Below, in pieces: positions 17,781 through 26,468 of a stretch of 64,000 bases of DNA (position 1 is its first letter; each line of letters begins with the position of its first letter). The DNA is from JABWBP01 sp964522165 (GTDB lineage: Bacteria > Calditrichota > Calditrichia > RBG-13-44-9 > J075), in assembly GCA_964522165.1 (NCBI GenBank), contig CAZFVV010000011.1, forward strand, positions 9,035 to 73,034, in the 5' to 3' direction. Both the position numbers and the translations under genes were made by a program. A model generated the notes under the pieces. The model had not been told where the DNA came from. It ran no database searches and was given only the letters and a program-made list of their open reading frames with translations.

Positions 17781-18734
17781 TCAGGCCACTTCCATTTTTA
17801 GGGGAAATTGCCAGTTCAACTCTCCAGCGGCGTCGGCGGCGTGAACCGGCATGGTATCGGTTCCTTCTGGAGAGGCAGGCGCAGGAGAGCGCAGGGATGC
17901 TTCTAAAGCGGCGCGGTTCTCATGAGCGGTGTAAAGCAGAATATCAGCCGCCTGGCCCCTGCGAATCGAGATTCCTGCCTTTCTGAGCACCCGTTCGATC
18001 AAATTTATCGCCACTTCCGGGGTCAAACGGCCCGGTTTTACCACCCGGGCATTATTCAAGAACAAGATGGTACTTTTCACATTGCGGTTTTCCAGGTAGA
18101 AATTAAGGCAGTGCAGCGCCTCTGGGGGAAGCAATATCCGGCTCTCGCCCGGCTCGAATCCGCGGAGATTGAGGAAAACCTTCTCTCCTTCGATATCGAA
18201 ATCTCCCGCTTTTCCGGCGGTTTTATGGGTGGAGATGAGGCCGTTGAAACCGACGTTGAGGGCCAGGACATCATTTAAACGCACCCCGGTTGCCAATAAA
18301 AGGAACGTGAGCGCGGTTTCTTTCCGTTGCAAATCATTGCCGACGTTGAATACTAAAAAATTACGTAATTGCCGCTGTTCGCCGGCACTTAATCCCTTCA
18401 ACTGCACCGGGGGCGTTTCCGGAATGCGGATAATTTCGGAGATGCCGTCTTCCGGGCAATACCCGCGATCCTCCAGGTAGCGTAAGAACTCCTTCAAGGC
18501 CAGCAAATAACCGCCCTGGGCGGATTCCGACAACTGGATGCCCTTTTGAATCGGCTCCCAGCGGCCAAACCGCCAGGCATGGGACACTTTCCGGGAATCA
18601 ATATCTTGCAGCGAGTTGATTTCCAGGTTGCTGAATATCGCCGGGAGCGTTTCCACGTAATGGATCACGGTATCGCGTGTAAAACGGCAATCATTTTCAA
18701 GATAGCGTTTATATTCTTTGATGACTTCGTACAT
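17781..18734 (-). CDS. Tyrosine-recombinase-like protein lacking C-terminal catalytic motifs
   Basis: The first ~80 residues resemble the SAM-like core-binding domain of phage integrases (VIKEYKRYLENDCRFTRDTVIHYVETLPAI). Residues ~120-265 follow the catalytic-domain fold, including the box I arginine in LLLATGVRLNDVLAL and an LTPEVAINLIERVLRKAGI helix. Where HxLRHT and the nucleophilic tyrosine should come, the protein reads RRGQAADILLYTAHENRAALEASLRS and then a proline/alanine tail, so boxes II and III seem absent. It may bind DNA without recombining it, or be a decayed integrase. Third gene of a minus-strand operon; AGGAGG lies seven bases before ATG 18734. Confidence 0.65.
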   Translation of the reverse strand: MYEVIKEYKRYLENDCRFTRDTVIHYVETLPAIFSNLEINSLQDIDSRKVSHAWRFGRWEPIQKGIQLSESAQGGYLLALKEFLRYLEDRGYCPEDGISEIIRIPETPPVQLKGLSAGEQRQLRNFLVFNVGNDLQRKETALTFLLLATGVRLNDVLALNVGFNGLISTHKTAGKAGDFDIEGEKVFLNLRGFEPGESRILLPPEALHCLNFYLENRNVKSTILFLNNARVVKPGRLTPEVAINLIERVLRKAGISIRRGQAADILLYTAHENRAALEASLRSPAPASPEGTDTMPVHAADAAGELNWQFPLKMEVA

Positions 18735-18856
18735 GATCTATCCTCCTTTCTTCCTGGCCGCTTAAGGCAGCGTTCTCTGAAATTACCCCGTTATCAAGTT
18801 AATTATAGCGCGGTATCCCGGTCACGCTGAATTTGGGAATCTTTTTAATACACTGA

Positions 18857-19600
18857 TCAATTGGCGCTGAAACGGGTGCCATTTTGCGAAATTTGCCCGC
18901 CATGATCGATTTCCTCGAGATATTTCTTGACCGTCGCCGGAGAGGAAACCCCGATGGCGCTGGCCATCTCCGTCATGGATGCGCCCGGGTTCGATTCCAG
19001 GTACTTTTTCAATACCCGCTTCCGCTGTTCTTTCACGCCGTATTGCTGTTGTTTCGCTTTTCCGTTCCCGGCATGGCTGGCCCCGCCCCGGGCCGGTTCC
19101 GGCCTGCCGCTGGAGGAACCGCCGCTGGCGCGCATCTGCTGCTCTCTTTGCATTTGGCGGAATTCCACCAGGTTGCGGGTGCCGATGGTATCGCACATCA
19201 CGTAGGCGAGGATCGGGAAAATGATCGTGCCAGCCAGCCATTGCATCAACGTCAACCAATCCATTTGGGTTAGGGCCTTGTAAGTCAGGGCGATACCGTA
19301 GGCAGATTTGAATCCTTCGGACATATTGGCAATGCCGGAAGCGAACAATACCAGGCAGGTTACCACGCGAACCATCCAGGCCAGCTCCCCGTCCTTCAAC
19401 AACTCATCTTTGAAGATCGACATCGCCACCACACCGGCGTCGATGGCAAAGGCAGCAATGGCGCCCAATACCAGGCTCTGGTAGAAAAACTGGCTCATGA
19501 ACGTGGTGCTGTGCAAGTACGTGGCGGTTAAAATCCCGATCAGGCACAACGCCCCGGCCCGGTATTTCACCATTTCCCTAAATTTCATCCTGATCTCCAT
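18857..19600 (-). CDS. Four-helix membrane protein with C-terminal winged-helix domain
   Basis: A 247-residue protein: four hydrophobic helices (about residues 14-33, 37-60, 75-97, 112-136), then a low-complexity S/G/Q linker (~145-185), and a C-terminal DNA-binding-like domain (KKYLESNPGASMTEMASAIGVSSPATVKKYLEEI, ~190-230). The layout recalls DUF2637/SpdB-type proteins of conjugative elements, which also join membrane helices to a helix-turn-helix tail; homology is not established. The start at ATG 19600 has AGGAGGAAAGAATC upstream, and the gene overlaps the preceding one by 23 bases. A membrane-tethered regulator is a plausible reading. Confidence 0.7.
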   Translation of the reverse strand: MEIRMKFREMVKYRAGALCLIGILTATYLHSTTFMSQFFYQSLVLGAIAAFAIDAGVVAMSIFKDELLKDGELAWMVRVVTCLVLFASGIANMSEGFKSAYGIALTYKALTQMDWLTLMQWLAGTIIFPILAYVMCDTIGTRNLVEFRQMQREQQMRASGGSSSGRPEPARGGASHAGNGKAKQQQYGVKEQRKRVLKKYLESNPGASMTEMASAIGVSSPATVKKYLEEIDHGGQISQNGTRFSAN

Positions 19601-19907
19601 GATTCTTTCCTCCTGCTTTTTGCGGTTTCTGCACTTTTGGTTTAACAAATGAAGCATCGCCGGCATCGGATCCCGGCTCGGCCCGCTTCAAGGATTTCAT
19701 TCCGCTGCGGGACAGGGAATGGGTCAAGCCCCCGGAAACGTAAGGCTGCTCCCCATGCCTTCGCGCTGCTACGAATTCCAGGTATTCTATCGCGTTCCGG
19801 GTTAACCGGACCTCCTGGCTGTTCGCGATTGCAGTGTCTAAACACCCGATTCGGTCAACCATCAGGTGCGCAACCACCCGGCTGTCTAACATTTGGAAAT
19901 TAGCCAT
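19578..19907 (-). CDS. Hypothetical protein, first gene of accessory operon
   Basis: 109 residues, not recognised. The N-terminal half is helical (MLDSRVVAHLMVDRIGCLDTAIANSQEVRLTRNAIEYLEFVAARRHG); the C-terminal half is charged and probably disordered (KPKVQKPQKAGGKNHGDQDE). There is no signal peptide or membrane segment. AAGGGAG lies seven bases upstream of ATG 19907. It overlaps the membrane-HTH gene by 23 bases, indicating translational coupling, and follows the consensus promoter at 20054-20082. Confidence 0.65.
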   Translation of the reverse strand: MANFQMLDSRVVAHLMVDRIGCLDTAIANSQEVRLTRNAIEYLEFVAARRHGEQPYVSGGLTHSLSRSGMKSLKRAEPGSDAGDASFVKPKVQKPQKAGGKNHGDQDEI

Positions 19908-20032
19908 TTTTTTTCTCCCTTTTGTAATGAAGTGATGGGTTGGTTCAAATAGTGTGTCAATGTTGGGATCATTTTGTTCACCTGGTTTATTTCTCGCTGG
20001 TTTTTGATATTACTACACCTTCTCACAAATTA

Positions 20033-20119
20033 GTGAACATAAATTCACCTGATATTATAAATTTATAAAGACGTTTTGTCAAGCTTTTTTAAAAAAAATA
20101 TACTAATGTTCACTAATTT
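20033..20119 (-). promoter_or_regulatory. Consensus sigma70 promoter with flanking operator dyads
   Basis: On the minus strand, TTGACA (20077-20082) and TATAAT (20054-20059) are separated by exactly 17 bases, a perfect consensus. Just downstream, over the expected start site, lies the dyad GTGAA-N6-TTCAC (20033-20048). The half-site AAATTAGTGAACAT (20027-20040) recurs inverted as ATGTTCACTAATTT at 20106-20119, upstream of -35. Another TGTTCACC lies near 19975. A promoter this strong bracketed by repeated dyads suggests a repressor, as in mobile-element operons. It drives the three-gene operon 19907-17781. Confidence 0.75.
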
Positions 20120-20310
20120 TTTAAAGAATCTTCTTTTCAGGTGGAAAACTCAGAGTTCATGGAGGGCCACGAGTTAATGATTTTCTAATTTTCAGCGGTC
20201 AATTTGGGATTTAGAGTGGCGGGGAATTATTCGCTCCGGAGGAGTTGAAGGAGATGTTGAAAGATATTAGACCTTATTCATAGCTAAATATTTGATTTTT
20301 ATGAAAGATT
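20120..20310. other. Intergenic stretch with a possible gene-tail remnant
   Basis: No complete gene is visible. A start-less frame at about 20214-20282 reads GELFAPEELKEMLKDIRPYS before a stop, which looks like the tail of a lost gene. AT-rich composition suggests accessory DNA. Confidence 0.3.
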
Positions 20311-20467
20311 GAATAGCCCCGATCTTTAGATCGGGGACAAAAACAAATCAACCCTTACTTTTTCCCGGGGATTTATCCCCGATTTTTGCACTACGCGGGG
20401 CTAAAGCCCCCAAAAGCTTTGGTATGAGGATAAATTGTAATCCCCCCGATAAATCGGGGGGCTATTC
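20311..20467. repeat. Nested hairpin cluster built on CCCCGAT words
   Basis: An outer inverted repeat (GAATAGCCCCGAT at 20311, ATCGGGGGGCTATTC ending 20467) encloses four smaller hairpins: 20317-20336, 20366-20381 (followed by ATTTTT), 20395-20410 and 20442-20461. All use the same short word. The second could terminate transcription. Confidence 0.65.
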
Positions 20468-20788
20468 ATTACATTATAAAACAACCACTTATCCTGGAAT
20501 AAGGTTCAATATGGCGTTCTGAAAGGCCAGGCCCCCGGAAAGTGATGTTTATGCGTATCCCTTCGGCGAGAAAATCCCCGGATTTCGCCCCCCACGTGAC
20601 GCTTTCAACGCCTTGAACTGCCCGGCGATGGCATGATTTTTTGCTTTCTAAGACATTATGGCATATACCGAGGGGGAGGTCAAAAATTCCATAAGTATTG
20701 TTTATTAAGCTGTTAAGAAGTGTAATATAAACGTGGCACTATATTTGTTGAATCTACCATGTCAAAAAAAAGATCATGGGAGAGTTGC

Positions 20789-21027
20789 ATGTACCGATTA
20801 TTCTATGACAGAACGATTTACCCCCACTCCATGCTATGGAAGCGCTGGATGCGCCGGGGAGTTCTGTTGATCATATTGGGGGCGCTAGGATAACATTGCC
20901 GGAAACCCAGATTGCATTTGTGGCAGGTTTTCTGTTCCTGGCGGGAAGTTTCCTGGTCTTCCTGTCGCTGAAGGTTCGCAGTAACGAAAAAAATATGTTA
21001 AAAATTATTGATCACGATTATTTATAA
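20789..21027 (+). pseudogene. Small two-helix membrane protein split by a frameshift
   Basis: ATG 20789 has a good GGGAGAG site and opens a 34-codon frame (MYRLFYDRTIYPHSMLWKRW ... VLLIILGALG, stop at 20891) with one hydrophobic segment. A -1 shift near the GGGGG run at ~20878 continues into ITLPETQIAFVAGFLFLAGSFLVFLSLKV, a second clean membrane helix, ending at 21027. Together they give a plausible ~80-residue protein 18 bases before lon. It may be a frameshift mutation, a sequencing error or programmed slippage; family unknown. Confidence 0.4.
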
Positions 21028-21045
21028 AGAAAGGAAAACCCTCTT

Positions 21046-23469
21046 ATGGCTATAAATCCCAAACATTTTGGTGAGATTGTCATCCCGGAACGCATTCCCG
21101 TAGTATCGGTTCGGAATACCGTCTTCTTTCCGCACCAATTCATTCCCCTGGCCATCGGCCGGCCAAAGTCGATCCGGTTGGTGGAGTACGCGCTCCGGGA
21201 GGATTCGGTTATCGGCGTGCTCTCGCAAAAAGACGGCACGCTAGACGATCCGGCTCCAGAAGATCTCTATCACGTGGGAACGGTTGCGCGTATCCTCAAA
21301 GTAATCGATCTGCCCGATGGCAGTAAAAGCGCCTTCATCCAGGGTATCAGCCGTTTCCGGGTAAAGAATTTTGTGGGAACGGATCCGTTTTTCATTGCAA
21401 AAATCGAGCGGTTGGCAGATGTGCCGCCGAAAGATGAGTTGAAGGTGCACGCCCTGGCCACGAATCTCAAAAATCTGTTCCAGCGGGTGGCCGATTTAGC
21501 GCCGGATATTACCACCGAGCACCAGGCCATGATCTCCAATCTGCACGATCCCGGGATCATCTGCGACCTGGTAGTTGCTTTCACCAACATCCAGGTGGAT
21601 GAGAAGCAAAGCGTGCTGGAGATTGTCGATCTGGAACAGCGCCTCAACCATACCACCTATATTTTCAACCGCTATTTGCAGGCCCTGGAACTGGGCAAAA
21701 AGATTCAAACCGAGGTGCAGGATGAGATCAGCAAGAGCCAGCGGGAAATGTATCTGCGCCAGCAAATGAAAGCGATCCAGAAAGAGTTGGGCGAATATGA
21801 AGACGCCTCGGACATCAGCGAAATCCGCAAGCGCCTGGAAGAAGCCAAATTACCGGAAGAAGTGCAAAAAGTGGCAGAAAAGGAGCTTGACCGCCTCTCC
21901 CGCATGCACCCCGCCTCCGCGGAATACACCGTCTCCCGCACCTACCTGGACTGGCTGTTAGACGTTCCCTGGTTCATCGGCACGGATGACAACATGGACA
22001 TCGGCAGCGTGCGCGAACACCTGGAGGAGGATCATTACGGGCTGGAAAAGGTGAAATCGCGCATTCTGGAATACCTCGCGGTCCGCAAGCTGAAAAACGA
22101 CATGCGCGGCCCGATTCTCTGCTTCGTGGGCCCCCCGGGGGTAGGCAAAACCTCCCTGGGACGCTCCATCGCCGACGCCCTGGGTCGGAAATTCATCCGC
22201 ATCTCCCTGGGCGGCATTCGCGACGAAGCGGAAATCCGCGGGCACCGGCGCACCTACATCGGCGCGCTGCCGGGGCGCATTATCCAGGGCATCAAACGGG
22301 CCGGCTCCAATAACCCGGTCTTCATGTTAGATGAAATCGACAAAGTGGGCGCGGACTTCCGCGGCGACCCCTCCGCGGCGCTGTTAGAAGTGCTGGACCC
22401 GGAGCAGAATTTCTCCTTCAGCGACCACTATTTGGAGGTTCCCTTCGACCTCTCCAAAGTGATGTTCATCGCCACCGCCAACATGCAGGAAACCATTATT
22501 CCGGCGCTGCGCGACCGCATGGAGATCATCGAGATTCCCAGCTACATCGAGCAGGAAAAAGAGCAGATCGCCAAAAAGTTTCTCATCCCCAAGCAGATCA
22601 AAGAACACGGGTTGACGGAAGAAGCCCTGTCGATTTCCGACGAGGCCCTGCACCTGATGATCAACTCCTACACCCGGGAAGCGGGGGTGCGCAACCTGGA
22701 GCGTAATATCGCCACGGTTTGCCGCTCCGTCGCTAAAGATGTGGCATCCGGCAAGACCGAGCCGAGCAAAATCGATGCGGAAGCCGCGGGAAAAATCCTG
22801 GGGGCGATCAAATTTTACAGCGAAGTGGCGGAACGCATCGACGAGCCGGGCATCGCCACCGGACTGTCCTGGACCCCCATGGGCGGCGAAATTTTGTTCA
22901 TCGAGGCTAACAAGATGAACGGCAAAGGGCAACTGGTGCTTACCGGCCACTTAGGCGAGGTGATGAAAGAATCCGCCCAGGCGGCGCTCAGCTATATCCG
23001 CGCCCGCACTCAAGAACTTAAAGTCGAAGAGAATTTTTACGACAAATATGATATACACATTCACGTGCCCGCGGGAGCGATTCCCAAGGACGGCCCCTCC
23101 GCCGGGGTGACGCTCTTCACGGCGCTGCTGTCGCTTCTCACCGGCCAGCGGGTGTGCAACGACCTGGCCATGACCGGGGAGATCAGCCTGCGCGGCAAGG
23201 TGCTGCCGGTGGGCGGCATCAAAGAAAAGGTGCTGGCGGCGCACCGGGCGGGCATCAAAAAGGTCATTCTGCCGGAAAAGAACCAGGCCGACCTGGCGGA
23301 AATTCCGGAAACGGTTCTGAAGGAGATGAAATTCTTCCTGGTGAAAAACATGAGCGACGTCGTCAAACACGCGCTGCAAAAGAAAAATTCCGGCGCCCGG
23401 GAGCCGGAAAAGATCGAATCCTGGCCCGAAAAAGGGATGCCCCAGCGGGCCTTGGCGCAAGAGGTGTAA
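21046..23469 (+). CDS. lon: ATP-dependent protease Lon
   Basis: Homohexameric cytosolic AAA+ serine protease that degrades damaged and regulatory proteins. 807 residues in the usual order: LAN domain (~10-205), coiled-coil region (~215-290), AAA+ module with Walker A GPPGVGKT (~362-369) and Walker B FMLDEIDK (~425), and a protease domain with catalytic Ser685 in PKDGPSAG and the lysine of GGIKEK (~726-728). The start at ATG 21046 follows GAAAGGAAAACCC. It is four bases upstream of a DnaJ-like gene, forming a protein quality-control operon. No heat-shock promoter was recognised. Confidence 0.97.
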   Translation: MAINPKHFGEIVIPERIPVVSVRNTVFFPHQFIPLAIGRPKSIRLVEYALREDSVIGVLSQKDGTLDDPAPEDLYHVGTVARILKVIDLPDGSKSAFIQGISRFRVKNFVGTDPFFIAKIERLADVPPKDELKVHALATNLKNLFQRVADLAPDITTEHQAMISNLHDPGIICDLVVAFTNIQVDEKQSVLEIVDLEQRLNHTTYIFNRYLQALELGKKIQTEVQDEISKSQREMYLRQQMKAIQKELGEYEDASDISEIRKRLEEAKLPEEVQKVAEKELDRLSRMHPASAEYTVSRTYLDWLLDVPWFIGTDDNMDIGSVREHLEEDHYGLEKVKSRILEYLAVRKLKNDMRGPILCFVGPPGVGKTSLGRSIADALGRKFIRISLGGIRDEAEIRGHRRTYIGALPGRIIQGIKRAGSNNPVFMLDEIDKVGADFRGDPSAALLEVLDPEQNFSFSDHYLEVPFDLSKVMFIATANMQETIIPALRDRMEIIEIPSYIEQEKEQIAKKFLIPKQIKEHGLTEEALSISDEALHLMINSYTREAGVRNLERNIATVCRSVAKDVASGKTEPSKIDAEAAGKILGAIKFYSEVAERIDEPGIATGLSWTPMGGEILFIEANKMNGKGQLVLTGHLGEVMKESAQAALSYIRARTQELKVEENFYDKYDIHIHVPAGAIPKDGPSAGVTLFTALLSLLTGQRVCNDLAMTGEISLRGKVLPVGGIKEKVLAAHRAGIKKVILPEKNQADLAEIPETVLKEMKFFLVKNMSDVVKHALQKKNSGAREPEKIESWPEKGMPQRALAQEV

Positions 23470-23473
23470 GGGC

Positions 23474-24397
23474 ATGAATCCCCAGTCGAACTACTATGAA
23501 GTGCTGGGCGTTCGTGAAGACGCCTCCGCGGAAGAGATCAAAAAAGCGTACCGGCGGCTGGCCAAGCAGTACCATCCCGATTCCCGGGGGGGGGACAAAA
23601 AGGCTGAAGAGCATTTCAAAAAAATCAGCGAGGCGTACAGCATTCTCGGCGATCCGCAAAAACGCCAGCAATATGATTTGATGCGCCGGAGCGGTTTTTC
23701 GGGCTTCGAAGGTTTCGACTTTCGAGGCCCGGATTCAGGCTCCTACCGGGTGAATTTCGGGGATAATGTGAACGATATCGGCGATATTTTCAGCAACCTC
23801 TTCGGCGGGGGGGGGAGACAGGGAGAAAGCCTGTTCAACAATTTCGAAGAGGTTTTTCGCCAGAAGAAACCCTCGCGCGCCCGCGGCGCGGACATGGAAT
23901 CCACCATTACCGTGCCCTTCGATATGGCGATAAACGGGGGGGAAACGATCATCAAGACCGGGGGCGACCGGCGGGTGAAGATCAAAATTCCCGCCGGAAT
24001 CGAGGACGGGAAAAAAATCCGCATTCGCGGGCAGGGGGCGCCCTCCAAATCCGGCGCGGAGCCGGGCGATCTTTACCTTACCATCAAAGTGGCGGCGCAC
24101 CCGGAATTCGAGCGCCGGGGGAACGACATTCACTCCCACCTGTACATCAACATGGCCGAGGCGGTGTTAGGCGCGGAAGTCAACGTAAAAACCGTGAACG
24201 GAAAGGAAGTAAAGCTGAAAATTCCCGCCGGCACCAGCAGCGCCAAAATCTTTCGCCTGCCGGGAATGGGCGTGAAGACAGAAACCGGCCCGGGCGACCA
24301 CTTCGTGCGGGTGGAAATCGACGTGCCCGCTGATCTCTCGATGTCGCAGAAACGGGAATTCCGGGAGTGGGCGCGGAAGGTAGGGCTGCTGAAATAA
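23474..24397 (+). CDS. DnaJ/CbpA-type co-chaperone (no zinc finger)
   Basis: A J-domain protein that stimulates DnaK ATPase. The J domain occupies residues ~7-70 with the HPD triad at 33-35 (YHPDS). A G/F-rich linker (~75-120, SGFEGFDF, NLFGGGGRQ) follows, then two C-terminal beta domains (residues ~140-300, GGETIIKTGGDRRVKIKIPAGIEDG). The cysteine-rich zinc-binding domain of DnaJ is absent, so it is of the CbpA/class II type. It starts at ATG 23474, four bases after the lon stop, so cotranscription with lon is nearly certain. Confidence 0.92.
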   Translation: MNPQSNYYEVLGVREDASAEEIKKAYRRLAKQYHPDSRGGDKKAEEHFKKISEAYSILGDPQKRQQYDLMRRSGFSGFEGFDFRGPDSGSYRVNFGDNVNDIGDIFSNLFGGGGRQGESLFNNFEEVFRQKKPSRARGADMESTITVPFDMAINGGETIIKTGGDRRVKIKIPAGIEDGKKIRIRGQGAPSKSGAEPGDLYLTIKVAAHPEFERRGNDIHSHLYINMAEAVLGAEVNVKTVNGKEVKLKIPAGTSSAKIFRLPGMGVKTETGPGDHFVRVEIDVPADLSMSQKREFREWARKVGLLK

Positions 24398-24915
24398 ACA
24401 GGGGCAGGAGCAGGGGCAGGTGGCAGGCAAAAGAAGCGCTAAAAATTCTCAATCTTTGATTTACAATATTGAATCCTCAAAATGTTTTGGTCATCCCTCA
24501 TAAACACATCAACTCCATTCACTTCGGTATAAGCACAACACGATCCCCGGAATAATAAAACACACCCGGATAGCCCCGCTCTTGCACAAAATGTGCTTGA
24601 ATTAGTGATCATTTTGTGCTAAAATCGCCCCGCCTGATGGCAGATATCATGCTGGCGGTGCTATCTGTAATACTGCCTGAGTATGATAAGAGCTATTCCC
24701 GTTGCGTGTAGCGTAATGGTGTGTCATTGAGGCGTTTTGGGGGTCACGGAACCGGATATAATCTCAAACATGCCCTCAGAATAGAGTTCCGCTCCCCGCC
24801 TCCGGGGGAACGGGCATTGCGGGAATAGAAAAACCGAGCTATCGGCAATATGCCAGCCTTACCCATTTAGCACTGCCTGTTATACTGTCAGTTAACTGTG
24901 AGCCCGATATTCTAT
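24398..24915. other. Long intergenic region with structured segment
   Basis: No gene was found. Notable are an inverted repeat CTATTCCCG (24693-24701) / CGGGAATAG (24820-24828) enclosing GC-rich hairpins such as CTCCCCGCCTCCGGGGG, and a sigma54-like element at 24638. The size and folding potential would suit a long leader RNA for the symporter/activator pair or an old insertion; no known RNA family was recognised. Confidence 0.35.
24638..24653 (+). promoter_or_regulatory. Candidate sigma54 -24/-12 element
   Basis: TGGCAG-N5-ATGCT keeps the GG (-24) and GC (-12) dinucleotides at the required spacing. It lies ~280 bases upstream of the symporter ATG (counting the false gap as closed) and ahead of a sigma54 activator gene, so it could serve autoregulation. 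The match is imperfect and long leaders are unusual. Confidence 0.3.
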
Positions 24916-25115
24916 ATGAGAGATGTCCTTTCAGGTTTAGATTCTGTTATCATCATTTTTNNNNNNNNNNNNNNNNNNNNNNNNNNNNNNNNNNNNNNNN
25001 NNNNNNNNNNNNNNNNNNNNNNNNNNNNNNNNNNNNNNNNNNNNNNNNNNNNNNNNNNNNGATATTCTATATGAGAGATGTCCTTTCAGGTTTAGATTCT
25101 GTTATCATCATTTTT
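24906..25115. other. N gap flanked by identical 55-bp ends (probable false gap)
   Basis: Bases 24906-24960 are repeated exactly at 25061-25115 on the other side of 100 Ns. Merging them joins the intergenic region directly to the symporter start; the ATG at 24916 and the one at 25071 are the same codon. No sequence need be missing. Confidence 0.9.
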
Positions 25116-26468
25116 TACTTATTCCTGGTTATTTTGCATGGATTTCTCTCTGCCCGAAAAGAGACCAGCGAAGGTTTTTTAATTGCCGAACGTAACCTGG
25201 GAGCGTTAACCAATACCGCTACCATCCTTGCCAGCAAAACCGGCGCGGGGCTGCTGGTAACATTTGTAGCAATGGTTTACCTGTATGGCGTCTCGGCAAT
25301 GTGGTTTTTCGTGGGCGCTTCCACCGGATATATTATCTTTATTTTCTTTGCCGTCAAGTTACGGAAAATATCCTCCGGCAAGAAATTCTATACCCTGTCG
25401 GATTATTTTTTCGATCAACATGGCAAAACCGTGGGATTTATCTCTGCCGCCATTACGTTGGTATATATGCTGCTGGCCCTGCTTTTACAATTGATTGGCG
25501 GAGCAAAAATTCTGGAACAAATCTCCGGCATTCCTTTTCCCTATTCGCTGCTGATCATCGGTATAACCATTCTTATCTACATGGTGTTGGGCGGCTTCCG
25601 GGCGGTGGTAAAAACAGACATTACCCAGCTGCTGCTCATCATTCTCCTGGCGGGATTATTGGGCTATGTCATGTGGCACGGCTCTTCAGCCACCCTTCAT
25701 TCCGCTGCCCTCATCCCCGCTAAAACCGCCCCTGTCAAATCAATCATCAGCTTTTTTTTATTGGGGATTATATTGCCGTTTGCCTCGGGAGAACTGTGGC
25801 AGAGAGTCTATGCCGCCAGAAATGTGGGCACGGTTCGCCGGAGCTTAATTCTTTCCGCAATGCTTTATCCCTGCATCGGGGTGCTGCTGCTGATCATCGG
25901 TTTGGAAATCTCCGCCCAGGTGCGGGTGGAAGATCCGGACCTGGTATTGATAGAAGGCTTCATCAGGTTGCTTCCCCCGGGAGTTTTGGGATTGGCGGTG
26001 GTGCTTTTTCTCGCCGCCATTATGTCCTCGGCGGACAGCTACCTGTTCGCCAATATCTCGATTTTGTTGCAAGATTTTTACGCCCGGATTAAGCCCATCG
26101 AACAAGCGAAACTGGTCAAATTATTCCGCTATGCCCTGGCAATTTTTCTGGCAATCTGTCTGATCCTTTCCTTCTACCTGCGCAGCATGGTAGCCATAAC
26201 TTTTATCGCTTTAGGGGTTGCCAGCGTCATCTCATTGGCCGCAATGGCCGCCTGGGCGAGGAAAAACATAGCCCCACCAACATTGATAGGCGGCCTGGTG
26301 GGGGGATTTACAGGACTGTTGGTGATGATTTTCCTTCCCCCGATAACCGAAATCCTGGTTTTGAAGACAATAGCTTTTACAAGCACTGGTTTTTTAATCG
26401 GGAGTGCGTTAAATTGGACCTACACAAAAAAGATTTTGTCTCGAGATGAAGGAAAACGGCGCCATTGA
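25071..26468 (+). CDS. Sodium/solute symporter (SSS family)
   Basis: A 465-residue, ~13-helix membrane protein of the SSF family. Typical segments are the N-terminal EGFLIAERNLGALTNTATILASKTGAG, GGFRAVVKTDITQ after helix five, and LAAIMSSADSYLFANISILLQDFY near residue 325, where the Na+-site serines of helix 8 are expected. The gene overlaps the downstream sigma54 activator by 23 bases, so the two are translationally coupled. The symporter may import, or report on, the ligand that the activator's GAF domain senses. It is only distantly similar to the symporter at 7008-8492. Substrate unknown. Confidence 0.85.
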   Translation: MRDVLSGLDSVIIIFYLFLVILHGFLSARKETSEGFLIAERNLGALTNTATILASKTGAGLLVTFVAMVYLYGVSAMWFFVGASTGYIIFIFFAVKLRKISSGKKFYTLSDYFFDQHGKTVGFISAAITLVYMLLALLLQLIGGAKILEQISGIPFPYSLLIIGITILIYMVLGGFRAVVKTDITQLLLIILLAGLLGYVMWHGSSATLHSAALIPAKTAPVKSIISFFLLGIILPFASGELWQRVYAARNVGTVRRSLILSAMLYPCIGVLLLIIGLEISAQVRVEDPDLVLIEGFIRLLPPGVLGLAVVLFLAAIMSSADSYLFANISILLQDFYARIKPIEQAKLVKLFRYALAIFLAICLILSFYLRSMVAITFIALGVASVISLAAMAAWARKNIAPPTLIGGLVGGFTGLLVMIFLPPITEILVLKTIAFTSTGFLIGSALNWTYTKKILSRDEGKRRH

